Below the pieces are notes generated by a model. It did no database searches. It was given only the letters and a program-made list of their open reading frames with translations, and was not told the DNA's origin. 64,000 nucleotides of DNA from Botrytis cinerea B05.10 (taxonomy: Eukaryota > Ascomycota > Leotiomycetes > Helotiales > Sclerotiniaceae): positions 3,348,001 to 3,412,000 of the forward strand of contig NC_037310.1 in the NCBI RefSeq assembly GCF_000143535.2. The letters run 5' to 3'. Both the position numbers and the translations under genes were made by a program. This document shows, in pieces, positions 36,436 through 48,117 of this stretch (position 1 is the stretch's first letter; each line of letters begins with the position of its first letter).

Positions 36436-39400
36436 TACCAGATCCAAGTCGACAGTGAGTGGTGATGGTGGTGGTAATGGTTAATGGTTAATGGGTAGGT
36501 GGAAGATAGGTAGATAAGATAGGTAGATAGGGAGCGTATCGTCGCACTGTTGTTTCGTATCTGGAGGGGAGGGGGAAGCGGGAATCTCTAGAAATGGATG
36601 ATCTTGGGAGCAAAACTTTGCATAATTATTTAATAAAAATCAGATGCGACGTTTAATTTCTCTTTCTCCTCTCTGCAGCCTCTTGTGGCGATTCTTTCAG
36701 GGGAACAAAGATGCAAGAAAGATTGAAGCTCAAAGCTATGGAAGGGGGTTTCCAAATGATTTCTTACAATTGATGTTTGAGGAAGAATGTGCGAGTGAGG
36801 GTGAGGGTGAGGGTGAGGGAGAGGGTGCGAGAGTTAAGTTGTAGGGTAGTGGTAGTGGCAGTGGCAGTGGCAGTAATAGTAATAGTATAGTATAGTATAG
36901 TATAGTATAGTAATCGTAATCGTAATAGTGGCAGTGTGGCACTGAAGGAATCTCTGGAGTGAGAGTGAGGGGTCTTTTCTTCGCGAGGTAGATTCGAAGG
37001 AAGGGCAGCAGTCAGAAGTCAGAAGTCAAAAGTCAAGAGTCAAAAGTCAAGAGTCAAAAGTTAGAATCCAAAACTTAGGAGGAAGCTCTTTTCTACTAGT
37101 GGGGGTCAGAGTCAAGAGAAGAGCTTCGGATAAGAGCTTTTTTCCTCTTTTTCCTCGTTTTTTTCTTGCTATCTTTTCTATCCATGCTTGTACATCCTGG
37201 GTATCTCGAGAAGTTTAGATGGATGCCAGGAAAGAGCCAATGAAAAGGGATGCATCTGGAGCTCTGGAGCAGCATCGGTGGAGACTCGAGAGCTTAAAGG
37301 TCCAACATGGGGAGGGAGGACGAGAGAGAGAGAGAGAGAGACTCGGACCAGATAGGTATTGCTATGAACCGACCGAGCTTGCTCTGCTTTGCTTTGCTTT
37401 GCTCTGCTCTGCTCTGCTTGCTTGTCTCCGTGTCTGCTTGTCCCCAGTATTCTCTGTCAAGCAAATCCCGTAGCATTCGATCCGATCCTGTCCGAGGGCT
37501 GCGTGCTATAGCTACCTATCTATGTCTCCTCGCATCTGGCTGACACCATGATTTGATCTTACCAGACCAGACCTCCCTCCTCCCACCGTAATTGAGTCAC
37601 CGTCTCAAAGTGCACTAATACCAGCGGCAAACGCAGGCAAGTGGCCAAATGTCGGACCGTGGAAAGCTACCCTTTCCATAGCTAGTCAGGTCACATACCG
37701 CACACCTAATACATGCGCCGTTCGTACGCAAGTGCCTCCTCGTTGGGCACGATATTCATGCAACCAATGCCATCCATTGAATAAGACCTAGGTAATAATT
37801 TTACTATCGGTGGAGAGGAGCTGTCCAAACAAGAAGTACCGCATCTCGCCTCCGTCCAATCAGAACGCCCGTGGGATACGATGTACTCGTGGATGGAGCA
37901 CTGCTTGTCTCTCCAAACCCATCCCTACGACGCCATTGACAAGTAAGAATTCGAGGATACAAAGTGACTTGATCTGCTGATCTGCCGAAAAAAAAAAAAA
38001 GATTTTGTTGGTGGGTTGGTCTTTCCGCATGGAGAGGTGCGAAGGGACAAGCAATACAGGTTTCTTCTGCTACGTCGACCTCTACGGAATCCCCATTCGA
38101 TTGGAATAATAGATAAGAGCTCTTTTCGTCTCTCTGCCTTTCTTTTATCTTTTATCTCTTATCACTTGTTGCATTGTCCTATACCCTTTTGGAAGCTATC
38201 AACGCAACACTCGGAAACTGGAGAACCCTGAGTACAGTACACATACATACGTAGCATGCCGCAGCTTACCAGAACTTGTCCCGAATGTGCATTGAGCATG
38301 CGAGTACAACCCTAACAAGCTTAACATGCTCTGCACGCTCCGTTCTGGAAAGACAATTCGCCAAAGGGACCGTACTAGGCCACTTGCATCCGCCACTTTC
38401 TACAGTTACATGTGAAGGATTTGGAGCTGCGTTCTTGCACTGATTGGCCGCCGGTTCCTGTGAAGAAAGTATGAAGTTAAAGGTCGAAGGGTTGGTGCAA
38501 AGGAGATTTGTGCCAATCCTTTTCAAACATCGACCAACTCCGTTTTGATGCACCAGCAGGAGATTCATGAGTCAACGGTGAAGCTAGGTCTTAACAATCT
38601 GAAGAGTTTAGGGTTACAAATTTAAGCTCTCCCAGGTCCTTGGTCCTCGGGATCAGTGAGTAGGATTGGGATTGGGATTGGAGATTTGATTGTGCGACTT
38701 TCGTTAGCTCTGATGCAGCTTAATAGAATTGAATAGTTCAGCTGCGGCTTCGATTCAGCATGTTCACTTGCAGATTGCATCCATGAATCGTCGAAACCGT
38801 TGCATTGATTTTTCATCCTGCTAGTAAAGTTGGGGTAAAGTTCGAGAAGGTCTATTCGAAGCTTTCTGAACGGCCAGTCCGAGAGAGTCTGTTCGAGACT
38901 TTGAATTACATCGTGTCGTATATTGCCAACGGTAACTTGTGACTCCGAGATGAATGATGATTGGGATATCCTTGATGTTTTGTCTTCGTTAGGCATGTCT
39001 ATAGCAAATTGATGAACGTGAAGAATGATACGTCTTCTGTCCTTTACCTCTCCTGCCCTTTACCTCTTCTGCCCTTTACCATTCGACGTCGTTATATCTT
39101 ATGATGGTCGTAATGAATGACGCTCCGCTGGCCCCCTGGGAGCCACTGCCGTGGAGGCCGACTAATCGGATAGATCACATTCATTCCACTGCAAAAATCT
39201 TCACCCATAATGAAAAGTCTATCAAATCTATAAATACCTGCGCGTATTATAAGTTAATGTATAATTGAACCACGCTGTACTGCCCCTCCACTCCAATTTC
39301 GCACTCTCTTCGCACCATACAAGATCCGATATTGACAATCGGTCCTTACTCCTATTCACTCGTGTTGATGGCTCTCATAATGATCCTGTCGATCAACTAA

Positions 39401-40522
39401 GTGAGGCGTGCAGTGCTCCTCTGCTGAGCTCATGCTTTCCTAACCGGCTAAGACTTGGATCTTCGCAGTGAGGCTGATGTATTGGATATCTAATGGCAGC
39501 CGCTAGAAAATCCGGATTGGAATCGAAAGTATATACGAAAGACTCGTCGAGTTCGTGACACCATACTAGGTACACACACATCGTGCTATCCTCGCTGGAA
39601 TTTGGAAGACACTCATTCCGCGAAAACATTCGCAGCTCGCGTATCGTTCCTTCAATCGATCTTTCATCTCTTTCCCCGCCAATCAAATCCACCGCACAGC
39701 AATCCAATTATTGAAACAAGGAAAGCAGAACCACTTTTCAGCACCGCAGCTGAAAGCTTCATCGTCAAATCCTGCTTCAAAAATGATCTGCGTCCCCGAA
39801 GCAGGTTTATCATTGCCGTTTCGAGAAATGAAGGTGCTTCTATTTCAAATGGGTCAGCTATAACCGCACGGTACTTCCGCAGAATGATCCACTTTCGAGA
39901 TATTGATTGATATTGAAGCTCGACGAAATGGCATAGATGGATGAAGGATGAGGTTTTGTTGAAGATTCGCAAGGACAGTGATATATCATATACATCGTAT
40001 GTGTTTGCGAAGAGCAACTCAGGTCTCATAACCTGTTCAGAATGCTCCCCTCTGAAAAACAAGGGAGGATCAGGTCAAAATGACAGGCGTTCAACAGATC
40101 CAAGTACAATAATTTCTCTATCGGGTAACCTTTCCATTTTCATCTAACAAACGGGGATTTTGATGAGTTACTAGGCAGTGTGCCGCGTTGGACCTTTGCT
40201 TCTATAAACAAATTCCACATCATCCCGCATTGGATCTCCTTTGATACTCTTTTAAATATGTCATCTAGTACCTGTGTTTTGACGAGTGTGTGGAATCACT
40301 CATCAAAATCAAAATCACAATCAAAATCAACTTGATTCATTGATTCACACAACTCTGCTTCCATGTCAGAAAAATCTTTACTGCCCATCTACTCCTACAA
40401 TCCGAGTCACTCTATATCTCCCTGCCGTCCTCCTTTCTCCTTCTGGCCTCACCCTCCCTTTTCCTTTTTGGATACTATGAGTTTTACAGATTTTCTCGAT
40501 CTTCTCATAGCTCGATTTGAAG
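36436..40522. other. Long divergent intergenic region (4.1 kb)
   Basis: This separates the zinc-finger gene from the metallo-beta-lactamase gene. It holds short tandem repeats: GAGGGT-like near 36796-36826, GTGGCA near 36850-36872, (TAGTA)n at 36884-36912, 7-mer AGTCAAA/AGTCAGA runs near 37013-37070, (GA)n near 37322-37342 and GCTTT/GCTCT near 37381-37420. One weak open frame is listed separately. No other gene is supported. Confidence 0.5.
38622..38996 (-). CDS. Doubtful small open frame (124 codons)
   Basis: This ATG-started frame has mixed, non-repetitive composition (MPNEDKTSRISQ at the start), but I recognise no family and see no splice context. It may be chance or an orphan gene. Confidence 0.15.
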   Translation of the reverse strand: MPNEDKTSRISQSSFISESQVTVGNIRHDVIQSLEQTLSDWPFRKLRIDLLELYPNFTSRMKNQCNGFDDSWMQSASEHAESKPQLNYSILLSCIRANESRTIKSPIPIPILLTDPEDQGPGRA

Positions 40523-41713
40523 ATGTCCTTGACAGTTAAGCATCTAAACAATGATGCATCATTCCTCCTAACCTTCTCGCCCATCTCTCCCTTTCCACCA
40601 TCTCCCGGCGGACCAGGGCGACATGAAAGCTCCTTTACTATCCTCCTCGATCCATGGATCTCCGGTCCTTCCAAAATCTTCCACCACAAATTCTCAATAT
40701 CTCATCTCAATTCTCCCTCATGCATATCTTCTCTCACCGAACTCCCAGAACCGGATCTGGTTATAATCAGTCAAGATAAAACCGACCATTGCCACGAAGA
40801 AACTCTCAAACAACTCTCTCCAGATGGAAGCAAGACGTTAATCCTTGCCGAACCCGGGGCCGCAAAGACGATAAAACGATGGAAATACTTCTCTCCCTCG
40901 AAAGTCGTCCCTCTCAAACGCTGGGAAGACCCTCGTCTGCGTCGTCCTGACAGTATCCTTCGAATTCCTGTACCTCCTCAATCTCCCAATGGGGCAGCAG
41001 GCGAAGTAACCATTGCTTTTCTCCCTCAAAAGAACGATCTCACAGGGTTGCACAACGCAATTGGGATAACATATCGACCACCCACCCTCTCAAAATCCTT
41101 CTTCGACCCAGCCGAAAATGCATACGCTACTCCACCCTCCTCGCCCAACTCCATCGCCTCTACTCTCTCCAACCCTACCGAGCGTGCTCTCTCTGTCATC
41201 TTCTCTCCACACGGCTGTACATACAACACGCTCGCTCCTTACGCATCTTCGCATCTCGTCTCCCAAGCAGCTCTCCCTCTCACATCTCTCCTGCACCCCT
41301 TCGACCGCATCTCCAACCCCTGGTACCTGGGCGGAAACATCATATCCGGCTTTCCGGGCGGAGTATCGATTGCACAAAATCTGTGTGCCAAGACGTGGAT
41401 TTCCGCCCACGATGGCGATAAGACGAGCACGGGAATGGCAACGTGGAGTATCAAGAGCGAGAAGTGGGAGAAGGAAGATGTGGAGAGTGTAGTGTCGCCG
41501 CGGAGTGAGAATTTTAGTGAGAAGAAGGGGACGGGTACGGAGGTTTTGGTATTGGCGAGTGGAGAGGGCGTGAGGTTGGTGCATGGAAGTGATGTTTTGG
41601 GGATGGGAATGAGGATTGAGAGGTTGGATGGAGAGGGTGATGGTAATGGTAATGGTAATAGTGATGAGAGGATAGAGGAAGTTGGAACGAAAGATATTGG
41701 GGAGGTGTATTGA
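40523..41713 (+). CDS. Metallo-beta-lactamase-fold protein with non-canonical metal motif
   Basis: This single-exon gene encodes 396 residues starting MSLTVKHLNNDASFLL. The N-terminal strands (SFTILLDPWISGPS) and the following SQDKTDHCHEETL at residues 83-95 correspond to the first metal motif of the metallo-beta-lactamase/UlaG-like fold. Where the family usually has H-x-H-x-D-H, this protein has Q84-x-K86-x-D88-H89, so two ligands are replaced while Asp-His is kept. From memory, related fungal proteins share a similar SQxKPDHCH form. Later conserved points include SPHGC and the WISAHDGDK block. The C-terminal (GNGN) stretch is low-complexity. Substrate and catalysis are unknown. Confidence 0.82.
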   Translation: MSLTVKHLNNDASFLLTFSPISPFPPSPGGPGRHESSFTILLDPWISGPSKIFHHKFSISHLNSPSCISSLTELPEPDLVIISQDKTDHCHEETLKQLSPDGSKTLILAEPGAAKTIKRWKYFSPSKVVPLKRWEDPRLRRPDSILRIPVPPQSPNGAAGEVTIAFLPQKNDLTGLHNAIGITYRPPTLSKSFFDPAENAYATPPSSPNSIASTLSNPTERALSVIFSPHGCTYNTLAPYASSHLVSQAALPLTSLLHPFDRISNPWYLGGNIISGFPGGVSIAQNLCAKTWISAHDGDKTSTGMATWSIKSEKWEKEDVESVVSPRSENFSEKKGTGTEVLVLASGEGVRLVHGSDVLGMGMRIERLDGEGDGNGNGNSDERIEEVGTKDIGEVY

Positions 41714-42655
41714 TTGACTTTGGATTGGATTGGATTGGATTGGATTGCGGCGAGATGGATTTATTAATGAATATCTCGGCTACGGGAATTTGAATGCGCA
41801 TGGGAATTTGGATAATGGGCACGCAATTGCAACGGGGAAATACATTCACGAATGGGTTATGGAAAATAAACTCCGATAGCTATCTATGTCTATCGCTATG
41901 ATATCAGATATTAGGACACATGGCGTTTTGATTCCTGTTGTGGTTATACTTTTTGTATTTGGTTTTCGGGTTGTTTTCTTTTCTTTTCTTTTCTTTTATA
42001 CCATTGTTTGAGGGTTGGTTGACTTCGTAGCTGCTATGCTATATAGGCGGAGAGATAAGGGGGGGGGGGGGGGGGAGGTATTGGATTAGATTAGATACAT
42101 AGAGATGAAAATACATGATTGTTTTGATATATATTCTTCTTGTCTCTTGTTATGTTATGCCATGTTATGCTGTGTTGTATTATGCTGTGTTTTGGAGTGG
42201 AGGGTGAGATGATGGGGTAGGAATGATAGGGTAGATGTACTTTTGGTATTGAATTAAGATGCGGATGATGGATATCGCATTTGGGGATATTGGATTGGAT
42301 TGAATTGGATTGGGGTTTGTTTTTGGAATGAGGGGTGAGGGGATAGTGAGAATGAGAATGAGATGTGATTGATGATGGGCTGTGATATGATATGATATAA
42401 AATATCATAGAGATATAGGTAGCTTCTGGAATTCAAAAAAGAAAGAAGAGAGAAGAGAGAAGAAAGATATGATAAAACTTTCTAATTTCTATTTCTAATT
42501 TCTAGATTTCTAGATTTCTTTATATCTATCGCTCTTAATCTTAATCTTAATCTTAATCTCAATATCAATATCAATATCAATATACTTCTTATCTACTTTT
42601 CAACTATTTCAAAAATCGAAATAGATGAATAAATAAATAAATAACTAAATAGTTG

Positions 42656-42660
<5 letters not shown>

Positions 42661-42690
<30 letters not shown>
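42661..42690. repeat. (AT)n microsatellite
   Basis: At least 15 AT units lie in intergenic DNA. Confidence 0.9.
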
Positions 42691-42693
<3 letters not shown>

Positions 42694-42789
42694 GATAAAG
42701 TTAAATCCGATAATTGATCTATATATGGTGATATTCATGAATTAGGTTATGATAGGAGAATCAGATCACGCTATTAATCGAATCAATTT

Positions 42790-42853
42790 GTGAATCTGTG
42801 AATCTGTGAATCTGTGAATCTGTGAATCTGTGAATCTGTGAATCTGTGAATCT
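42790..42853. repeat. Tandem 8-mer array (TGAATCTG x8)
   Basis: Eight head-to-tail copies of TGAATCTG, the last altered at its end. The array is intergenic and has no spacers. Confidence 0.9.
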
Positions 42854-42969
42854 ATAGATCTATAGATCTAGAGATTTATCTAATACCCGTCTAGCTATCT
42901 CTTTACATACTACTCACATACTCACATACTCAAAGATCAGGAATCAAACCCCCAGGTAAGCGATTAAGC

Positions 42970-43001
<32 letters not shown>

Positions 43002-43722
43002 CATCGAGATATAGATACTATATACATACATACATACATACATACATACACTTATTATTTAGTGAGATATAATACCCAAGCATACAGCACCACCATAGAT
43101 ACGATAGATCTCTGCACCTTCCTCCTTTCCCACCCACCACCTACCCCATGAATAAGCGATTACGATGTGATTGTGATTGTGATTGTGATATGATTTTGTT
43201 TTTGGGGTGGATGAACGGGGTACCTATCTACTCATCTACTCATCTACCCAACTAGCTAGCTACAGTTCAGAGCCGAGAAGATTGGGCGAGAGAATGCCAA
43301 AGGCAAGGAGAGAGATATTGGATTGAGTGAGTGTTGGATTATGATGGGTGAAAGGATAGGAAATACGACTATATCAAACTAGATGTCGAGGGAGTCTTTT
43401 TATGGGTCTGGCAGCAGGAAGAGTGTCGACCTATGAAATTGCATTTGTTTTATTTCCAAAAAAGGAAAGGTGATAGATATGAATATTATTCATACTAATA
43501 AACTCAGCCGACTGGAGAGTAGAAGGTTGCAAATAGAGATGATAATACATAGCGAGCTAATCAGAAATATTGAGGCACTTGCAAATTCGTGACCTTTACG
43601 TGAATGTACACCAAGTTATTCCCCTCTTCGATTTTCCTTTTCGCGCCCTGCGAAGCAATCACTTGAAACCACTGATGATCCTTTCCCATCCATTTTAACC
43701 CAATCTAATCCCTTCTATACCT

Positions 43723-44931
43723 CTACCTCTTTACCGCCTTCCCCTTCAACATCGATTCCCTCATCGCAGCTCTAGCACTCCTACTTCCACCCAACTTCGG
43801 TCCTTTCATATACAATTCCTCCTCTGTCTTATCCTGAGCTCCCTTCTTCTTATCCTTCGCTGCCTTTTCAGAGATCTGTTGTTGTCTCTGCAAAGATGCA
43901 TGAGAACTAGCTTCTTCCCAATCCTTGCGGAATGATTCTGCTACCATTTCATCATTGGCCAATCCTGTCGTGTGATTCATTTCCTTACTCGAGGGTACGG
44001 GCTCATAAATATCGAGACGATTTTCATGAAGAATGGCATCGACAAGAGCATCACGTTGTACATCATCGCTTCCTCTTCTTTTGCGACCACGCCAGGGTTT
44101 ACCATCACGGCCAAGACGAGGCTTGGAGGTAGTTTGTGTAGATTCTTCGAGTTCGATGACTTCACCAGCTGCTTTTCTGCGAGCCATTTCTGTTCGATAT
44201 GCATTTCTTGCCCTCGATTCTTCTCCCAGGTCGATTTCGAGAATTTGACCCATTGTAGTAGGTGCTCTTTGAGATTCTTTAGATTGTGTTGTAGAAATCT
44301 CATTCTTTGGAATTCCTGCTTGAGGATTTGTGAATGGAGAATCAACGGATTGAGATGTATGTCCGAGTTTCGATTCTATATATGCCATCCTATACTATTA
44401 GTCACCGCACTTACACCCAAGCAGTTCTCTCGGGATGAACAAGAAATGTACTTACATATGTTTGTCAACACCACTTCCCACTACTCCCATCTGCGGCGCA
44501 AATCGTCGCATTGAAAGTCCACCTTCAGGTTGTGTTTCCTCTGCATCCTTGTCTTCATATTTCACCAGCGCATCTCCATTTTCCTCATCGTCATTCCCAT
44601 CTCGAATTTTAGATTCGGCCTTGAACTCCACCCCTCCAATTTTCTTTCGTTGTTTTCGCAGACGTAGAATTTCTGATATATTCAGGGGGGTCTCTTCCAT
44701 TCCAGCTTCTCCATCTTCCTCTTCTTTCTTGATGGGAATAGAATTCGAAGCAATGAGTTCATCTAAACTTTGTTCTGTGGGTATAGCTGCTGCTGTTGGC
44801 GCGGGCGCGTTTGTGGAGATTTCGGGTTTGATCTCATTCTCATCATCCTGATTTCGCTGTCTATAAATCTTGCGCTTTTTGGAAGGTCGGAATAATGGTA
44901 TTGGGTCTGAGTTTGAAATTGGAGTTGCCAT
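43723..44931 (-). CDS. TLS1: Tls1/C9orf78 (Hep59) family splicing-associated protein
   Basis: In fission yeast and animals this family works with the spliceosome, and Tls1 affects telomere silencing through splicing of shelterin transcripts. Two exons on the minus strand (44456-44931, 43723-44389) give 380 residues. The family signature crosses the intron: MRRFAPQMGVVGSGVDKHM, then MAYIESKLG. The N-terminus is PLFRPSKKRKIYRQR followed by an acidic middle. The C-terminus is Lys/Arg-rich and ends RESMLKGKAVKR. The intron is 66 nt. It shares a 540-bp divergent promoter with the CitE-like gene. Confidence 0.88.
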
Positions 44932-45468
44932 GATTGACGTTTAAAGAGTTGGTAGGCCCAGAGATTTGGTCTATGTGAATATTGTAGTTATAGTTGAGCA
45001 ACTTATACGTGAAGAAAGATGAAACTTGGATTGAGATGGATAAGATATTGATTGTGTTAGCGTCTACTGATAGGCTTTAGCTACATGGTGCTAGGGTCCC
45101 TGTGCATTGGCAGATCACATCCGAGCCTCAGCTCATGATTGATGTATTTATTATCTTTAAATCTTCGGTATGGTGCGAGTAGCTTTGTTTGCCTCAATTC
45201 CTTCAAGACAATTCGTATATTGATACTGGATCTTTCAGAAGCAAGATAAATAGAAGAGCTAATAGATATACCGTACAGTTCCTAAGGTGGGTATATAGTG
45301 CATTTTTGGTAATGGCCAGGCGAGCAAGGCTAGTGAGTGGTATATTGTGGGGTAAGCTCCCGAAGCGCAACATCAATTGAAGTTTCAACAGTACTCCAAA
45401 GTTTTTGGAATTCTGAAGCTCCTCGACCTATTTCAACCTTCACTCGATCTCTATACTTCAAAGTAGCA
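44932..45468. other. Bidirectional promoter spacer (TLS1 / CitE-like)
   Basis: A 537-bp divergent spacer with no coding signal that I can support. Confidence 0.5.
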
Positions 45469-46577
45469 ATGTCGCGAAACGCAGCAGCTTCTGTCCTCCG
45501 AAGGGCTCTCCTCTATGGTATGCTATCCATCTGAACACCATATATGGAAGCTCCCTCATGGGTAGCTAACCTACGAACAAGTGCCATCATCTTCACCCAA
45601 GTTTTTAGAGAAGTCCCGAGGTTTGAAAGTTGATACTGTTGCGTATGATCTGGAGGATTCGGTGACATTGGGGAATAAGGAAATGGCAAGGAGAAATATA
45701 GTGGACTTTCTCAAGGGCGAAAGGCCGAAAGGTGTGGGAGAGTATGTATTTTGTATCTCATATGTCTTTTTTATCCTCTAGGAGGTAAAATATGTGCTGA
45801 TTCCAATGCCACCATAGACTAGCTGTACGAATCAATTCCGTATCATCAGGCCTCGCTCTACAAGATCTCACACAAGTCCTCAAAAGTCAACACCTTGACA
45901 CTCTCGTAGTACCTAAAGTAAACTCGGCTTCCGATCTCCACTTCATAAATGATATTCTTCGTCATACCCTTCCCTCGCGACATCCATCTACTCCTGAATC
46001 CACTTCGAATCCAGTCAAAATACTTGCTCTCATAGAATCTGCACAATCTCTCATAAATCTCTCATCGATCTGTCAAGCATCTCCCTACCTGCATGGCCTA
46101 ATATTCGCCGCGGAGGATTTCTCTTTAGATTTAAGCATTACGCGAACACCTAGTCTAGACGAATTTCTATATGCGAGAAGTCACATAGCAACTTGTGCAC
46201 GAGCATTTAATATTCCATCGACCATTGATTTAGTGTGTACTGCATACCGGGGGAGTGAGGGACTAGCTCGTTTGGAAGAAGAATCTCTTCAAGGAAAGGG
46301 TCTAGGGTTCAATGGGAAACAATGTATACATCCTTCCCAAGTGGACGTTGTTCAGAAAGCATTTGCACCAGGGGAGAAAGAGGTAGAGTGGAGTGTACGA
46401 GTAGTCATTGCGGATGAAAAGGCGGAGAAGAAGGGGAAAGGGGCGTGGACATTGGACAACAAAATGATTGATGCTCCAGTCACAGGAAAGGCCAGAGAGG
46501 TAGTTAAGAGAGCAGAATTGTGCGGTTTTGATGTTGAAGCTATGAGGGAAAAGTGGAAGGGCCAGGAACCCGAATGA
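45469..46577 (+). CDS. Citrate lyase beta subunit-like protein (CitE/CLYBL, HpcH/HpaI fold)
   Basis: The family cleaves or forms acyl-CoA beta-hydroxy acids; the animal relative CLYBL is a mitochondrial citramalyl-CoA lyase. Three exons (45469-45517, 45582-45741, 45818-46577) give 322 residues. The N-terminus MSRNAAASVLRRALLYV looks like a short mitochondrial presequence leading into the RALLYVP start of the domain. Core marks are YDLEDSV (metal-binding acidic residues), the Arg in LAVRIN, VVPKVNSASD, ALIESAQSL and FAAEDFSLD. Late in the protein come GKQCIHPSQVDVV and a C-terminal helix. All look intact. The true substrate cannot be told from sequence. Confidence 0.9.
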
Positions 46578-46859
46578 TAGGACAAGCAGTTCGACCTCTG
46601 TGTTTGCCATTGACAGATGACTTTTTCCGAATCTTTTCAGCGAAAGACGTTCATCCCATCATGCCTCAAGTCTCTGTATGTACGTTATTATGCAGAAAGG
46701 TATTTTTTAAAAGTAGATGGCTAAACTCGTCCTCACCCAACCTACATCAACCATACTAAATCTATCCTCTTCTAGCTATCACAACTTTTGGGGTTTATCT
46801 CTGAGAGAAATTGTTTCCTGGCTTGATAGCTAAGCCAAGATGCTAGATTACTCCGGAGA
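46578..46859. other. Short spacer after the CitE-like gene
   Basis: No coding signal is recognised in this 282-nt stretch. Confidence 0.45.
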
Positions 46860-47245
46860 ATTCCAATTCATTAGTTGGGGAGGGGGTAAACATGATGGCA
46901 GGAGTTCATCCCATGCAATCATGAATTGCAATATTTTTTGCTCCTCATCAGCCAGAGCAACAACTGCAAGTCCAAATAGAAGTCCATTTGTCTCAGAGTA
47001 TCCCAATGGAACAGTGCCTACAGGGTATCATGCGGCGACGGCAATTGTGAGTATGCGACCATTCATCGGTCCAATAATCACATCTAGACCATGTTGATAC
47101 ATTGTCTTGTCAATTTCATTTGTCTTAGCAGTCTCCCGTATTGATGATACTCCTTCAACATACTTCTCGTCAGACATTTTGTCTCCCAAGACACTTTTCA
47201 GCAGTTGCTGGCTTGGAATGTCTTCACAACAATCGTTTATATCGC
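46860..47245 (-). pseudogene. Relic of an amidase C-terminus
   Basis: On the minus strand a continuous stretch reads QQLLKSVLGDKMSDEKYVEG, then TMYQHGLDVIIGPMNGR, then a stop (TGA where Gly is expected), then YPVGTVPLGYSETNGLLFGL and AWDELLPS. This follows the C-terminal third of fungal amidase-signature enzymes: the DLDxIIGP strand, the AGYPxGTVPLGY block and the final WE helix. The catalytic Ser-cisSer-Lys part is absent. Upstream sequence falls into other frames and stops. The likely lesions are a Gly-to-stop change and loss of the N-terminal two thirds. Confidence 0.7.
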
Positions 47246-47484
47246 AAACAGAATGAATCGCAAATCCACTTAACCCGCAGGCAGAACAAGGGCAACCTTG
47301 CGTTTAGTTTGTTGACTTTTAGGATATCTGAAATGCTTTTTTTTTTCATTGAACTGGTAGGAAAGGCTGTTAAAAACTTCCCCTGCGCTTTCACATAATT
47401 GTGGCCTGTGTGACATCAAAAGATGGTTATCGACACACACCCAAAATGGCTATTACTTACTCCGTTGTTGGTCGAAAGCATTAC

Positions 47485-47536
<52 letters not shown>

Positions 47537-47906
47537 GAGTGGAAGATCATCCATGGCACTCAGAGGAACATTTCCATACAAGATCGCACCGTGTTCAAGA
47601 GGGGTTTTCTTGATATTTATGTAAACTTCGCGTTGTTGGGTAATGGGCATAGGATCCGCGGTGTAAACAAATCCAGAAGTCCATAGAATGCATCATCATC
47701 CGCAAAGGTACCAATTTGGCTTTTCTGATATGTGTTTCACGCTGGAATAGTATTTGTGCTAAGAGGAGGGATACCATGTAACATGGCAATGTCGCAAAAC
47801 GAATATTCTGGGCCGGGAAGAATCACACGGATCTGATCGATCGGGTTTACTCTTTCGATTCGAATATGTATGTATATGCAATTGCACTGTAAATAAATAT
47901 AAATAT

Positions 47907-47938
<32 letters not shown>

Positions 47939-48117
47939 ATAAATAGGTGTATACAATTAGATATACCAAGATCGCGATATACAATATCGCAATTTCACAC
48001 CTGTCTACATTGTAGATATTAGAACGGTGTGTGTATACCAGCTAGCAACTAGCAACAAGCAACTAGTAAACGATCCAAAAACTCCCAAACCTCCAACTTT
48101 CCCACTCCGAGAAATGC
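47246..48117. other. Intergenic spacer with (CAT)n and (GATA)n runs
   Basis: No gene is supported. The stretch contains the (CAT)n array at 47485-47536 and a (GATA)n run near 47906-47940. Confidence 0.55.
47485..47536. repeat. (CAT)n microsatellite
   Basis: About 17 CAT units in a row. They generate false poly-His, poly-Ile and poly-Asp frames on both strands. Confidence 0.9.

Larger units (their letters stand above)
41714..43722. other. Convergent, microsatellite-dense intergenic region
   Basis: This 2-kb spacer holds many simple repeats: (GGATT)n near 41721-41745, a G run at 42059-42075, (TTAATC)n near 42537-42558, (AT)n at 42661-42690, an 8-mer array at 42790-42853, GTGAGA near 42972-43000, (CATA)n near 43023-43051 and (GTGATT)n near 43167-43190. 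No gene is seen. Confidence 0.6.

Noticed and set aside
42790..42853. CRISPR-like array
   Set aside because: The units are 8 bp, directly abutting and without spacers. This is a simple tandem repeat in a eukaryotic spacer.
47401..47686. Open frames encoding poly-His, poly-Ile and poly-Asp
   Set aside because: They are created by the (CAT)n microsatellite in all frames, with no conserved flanks.
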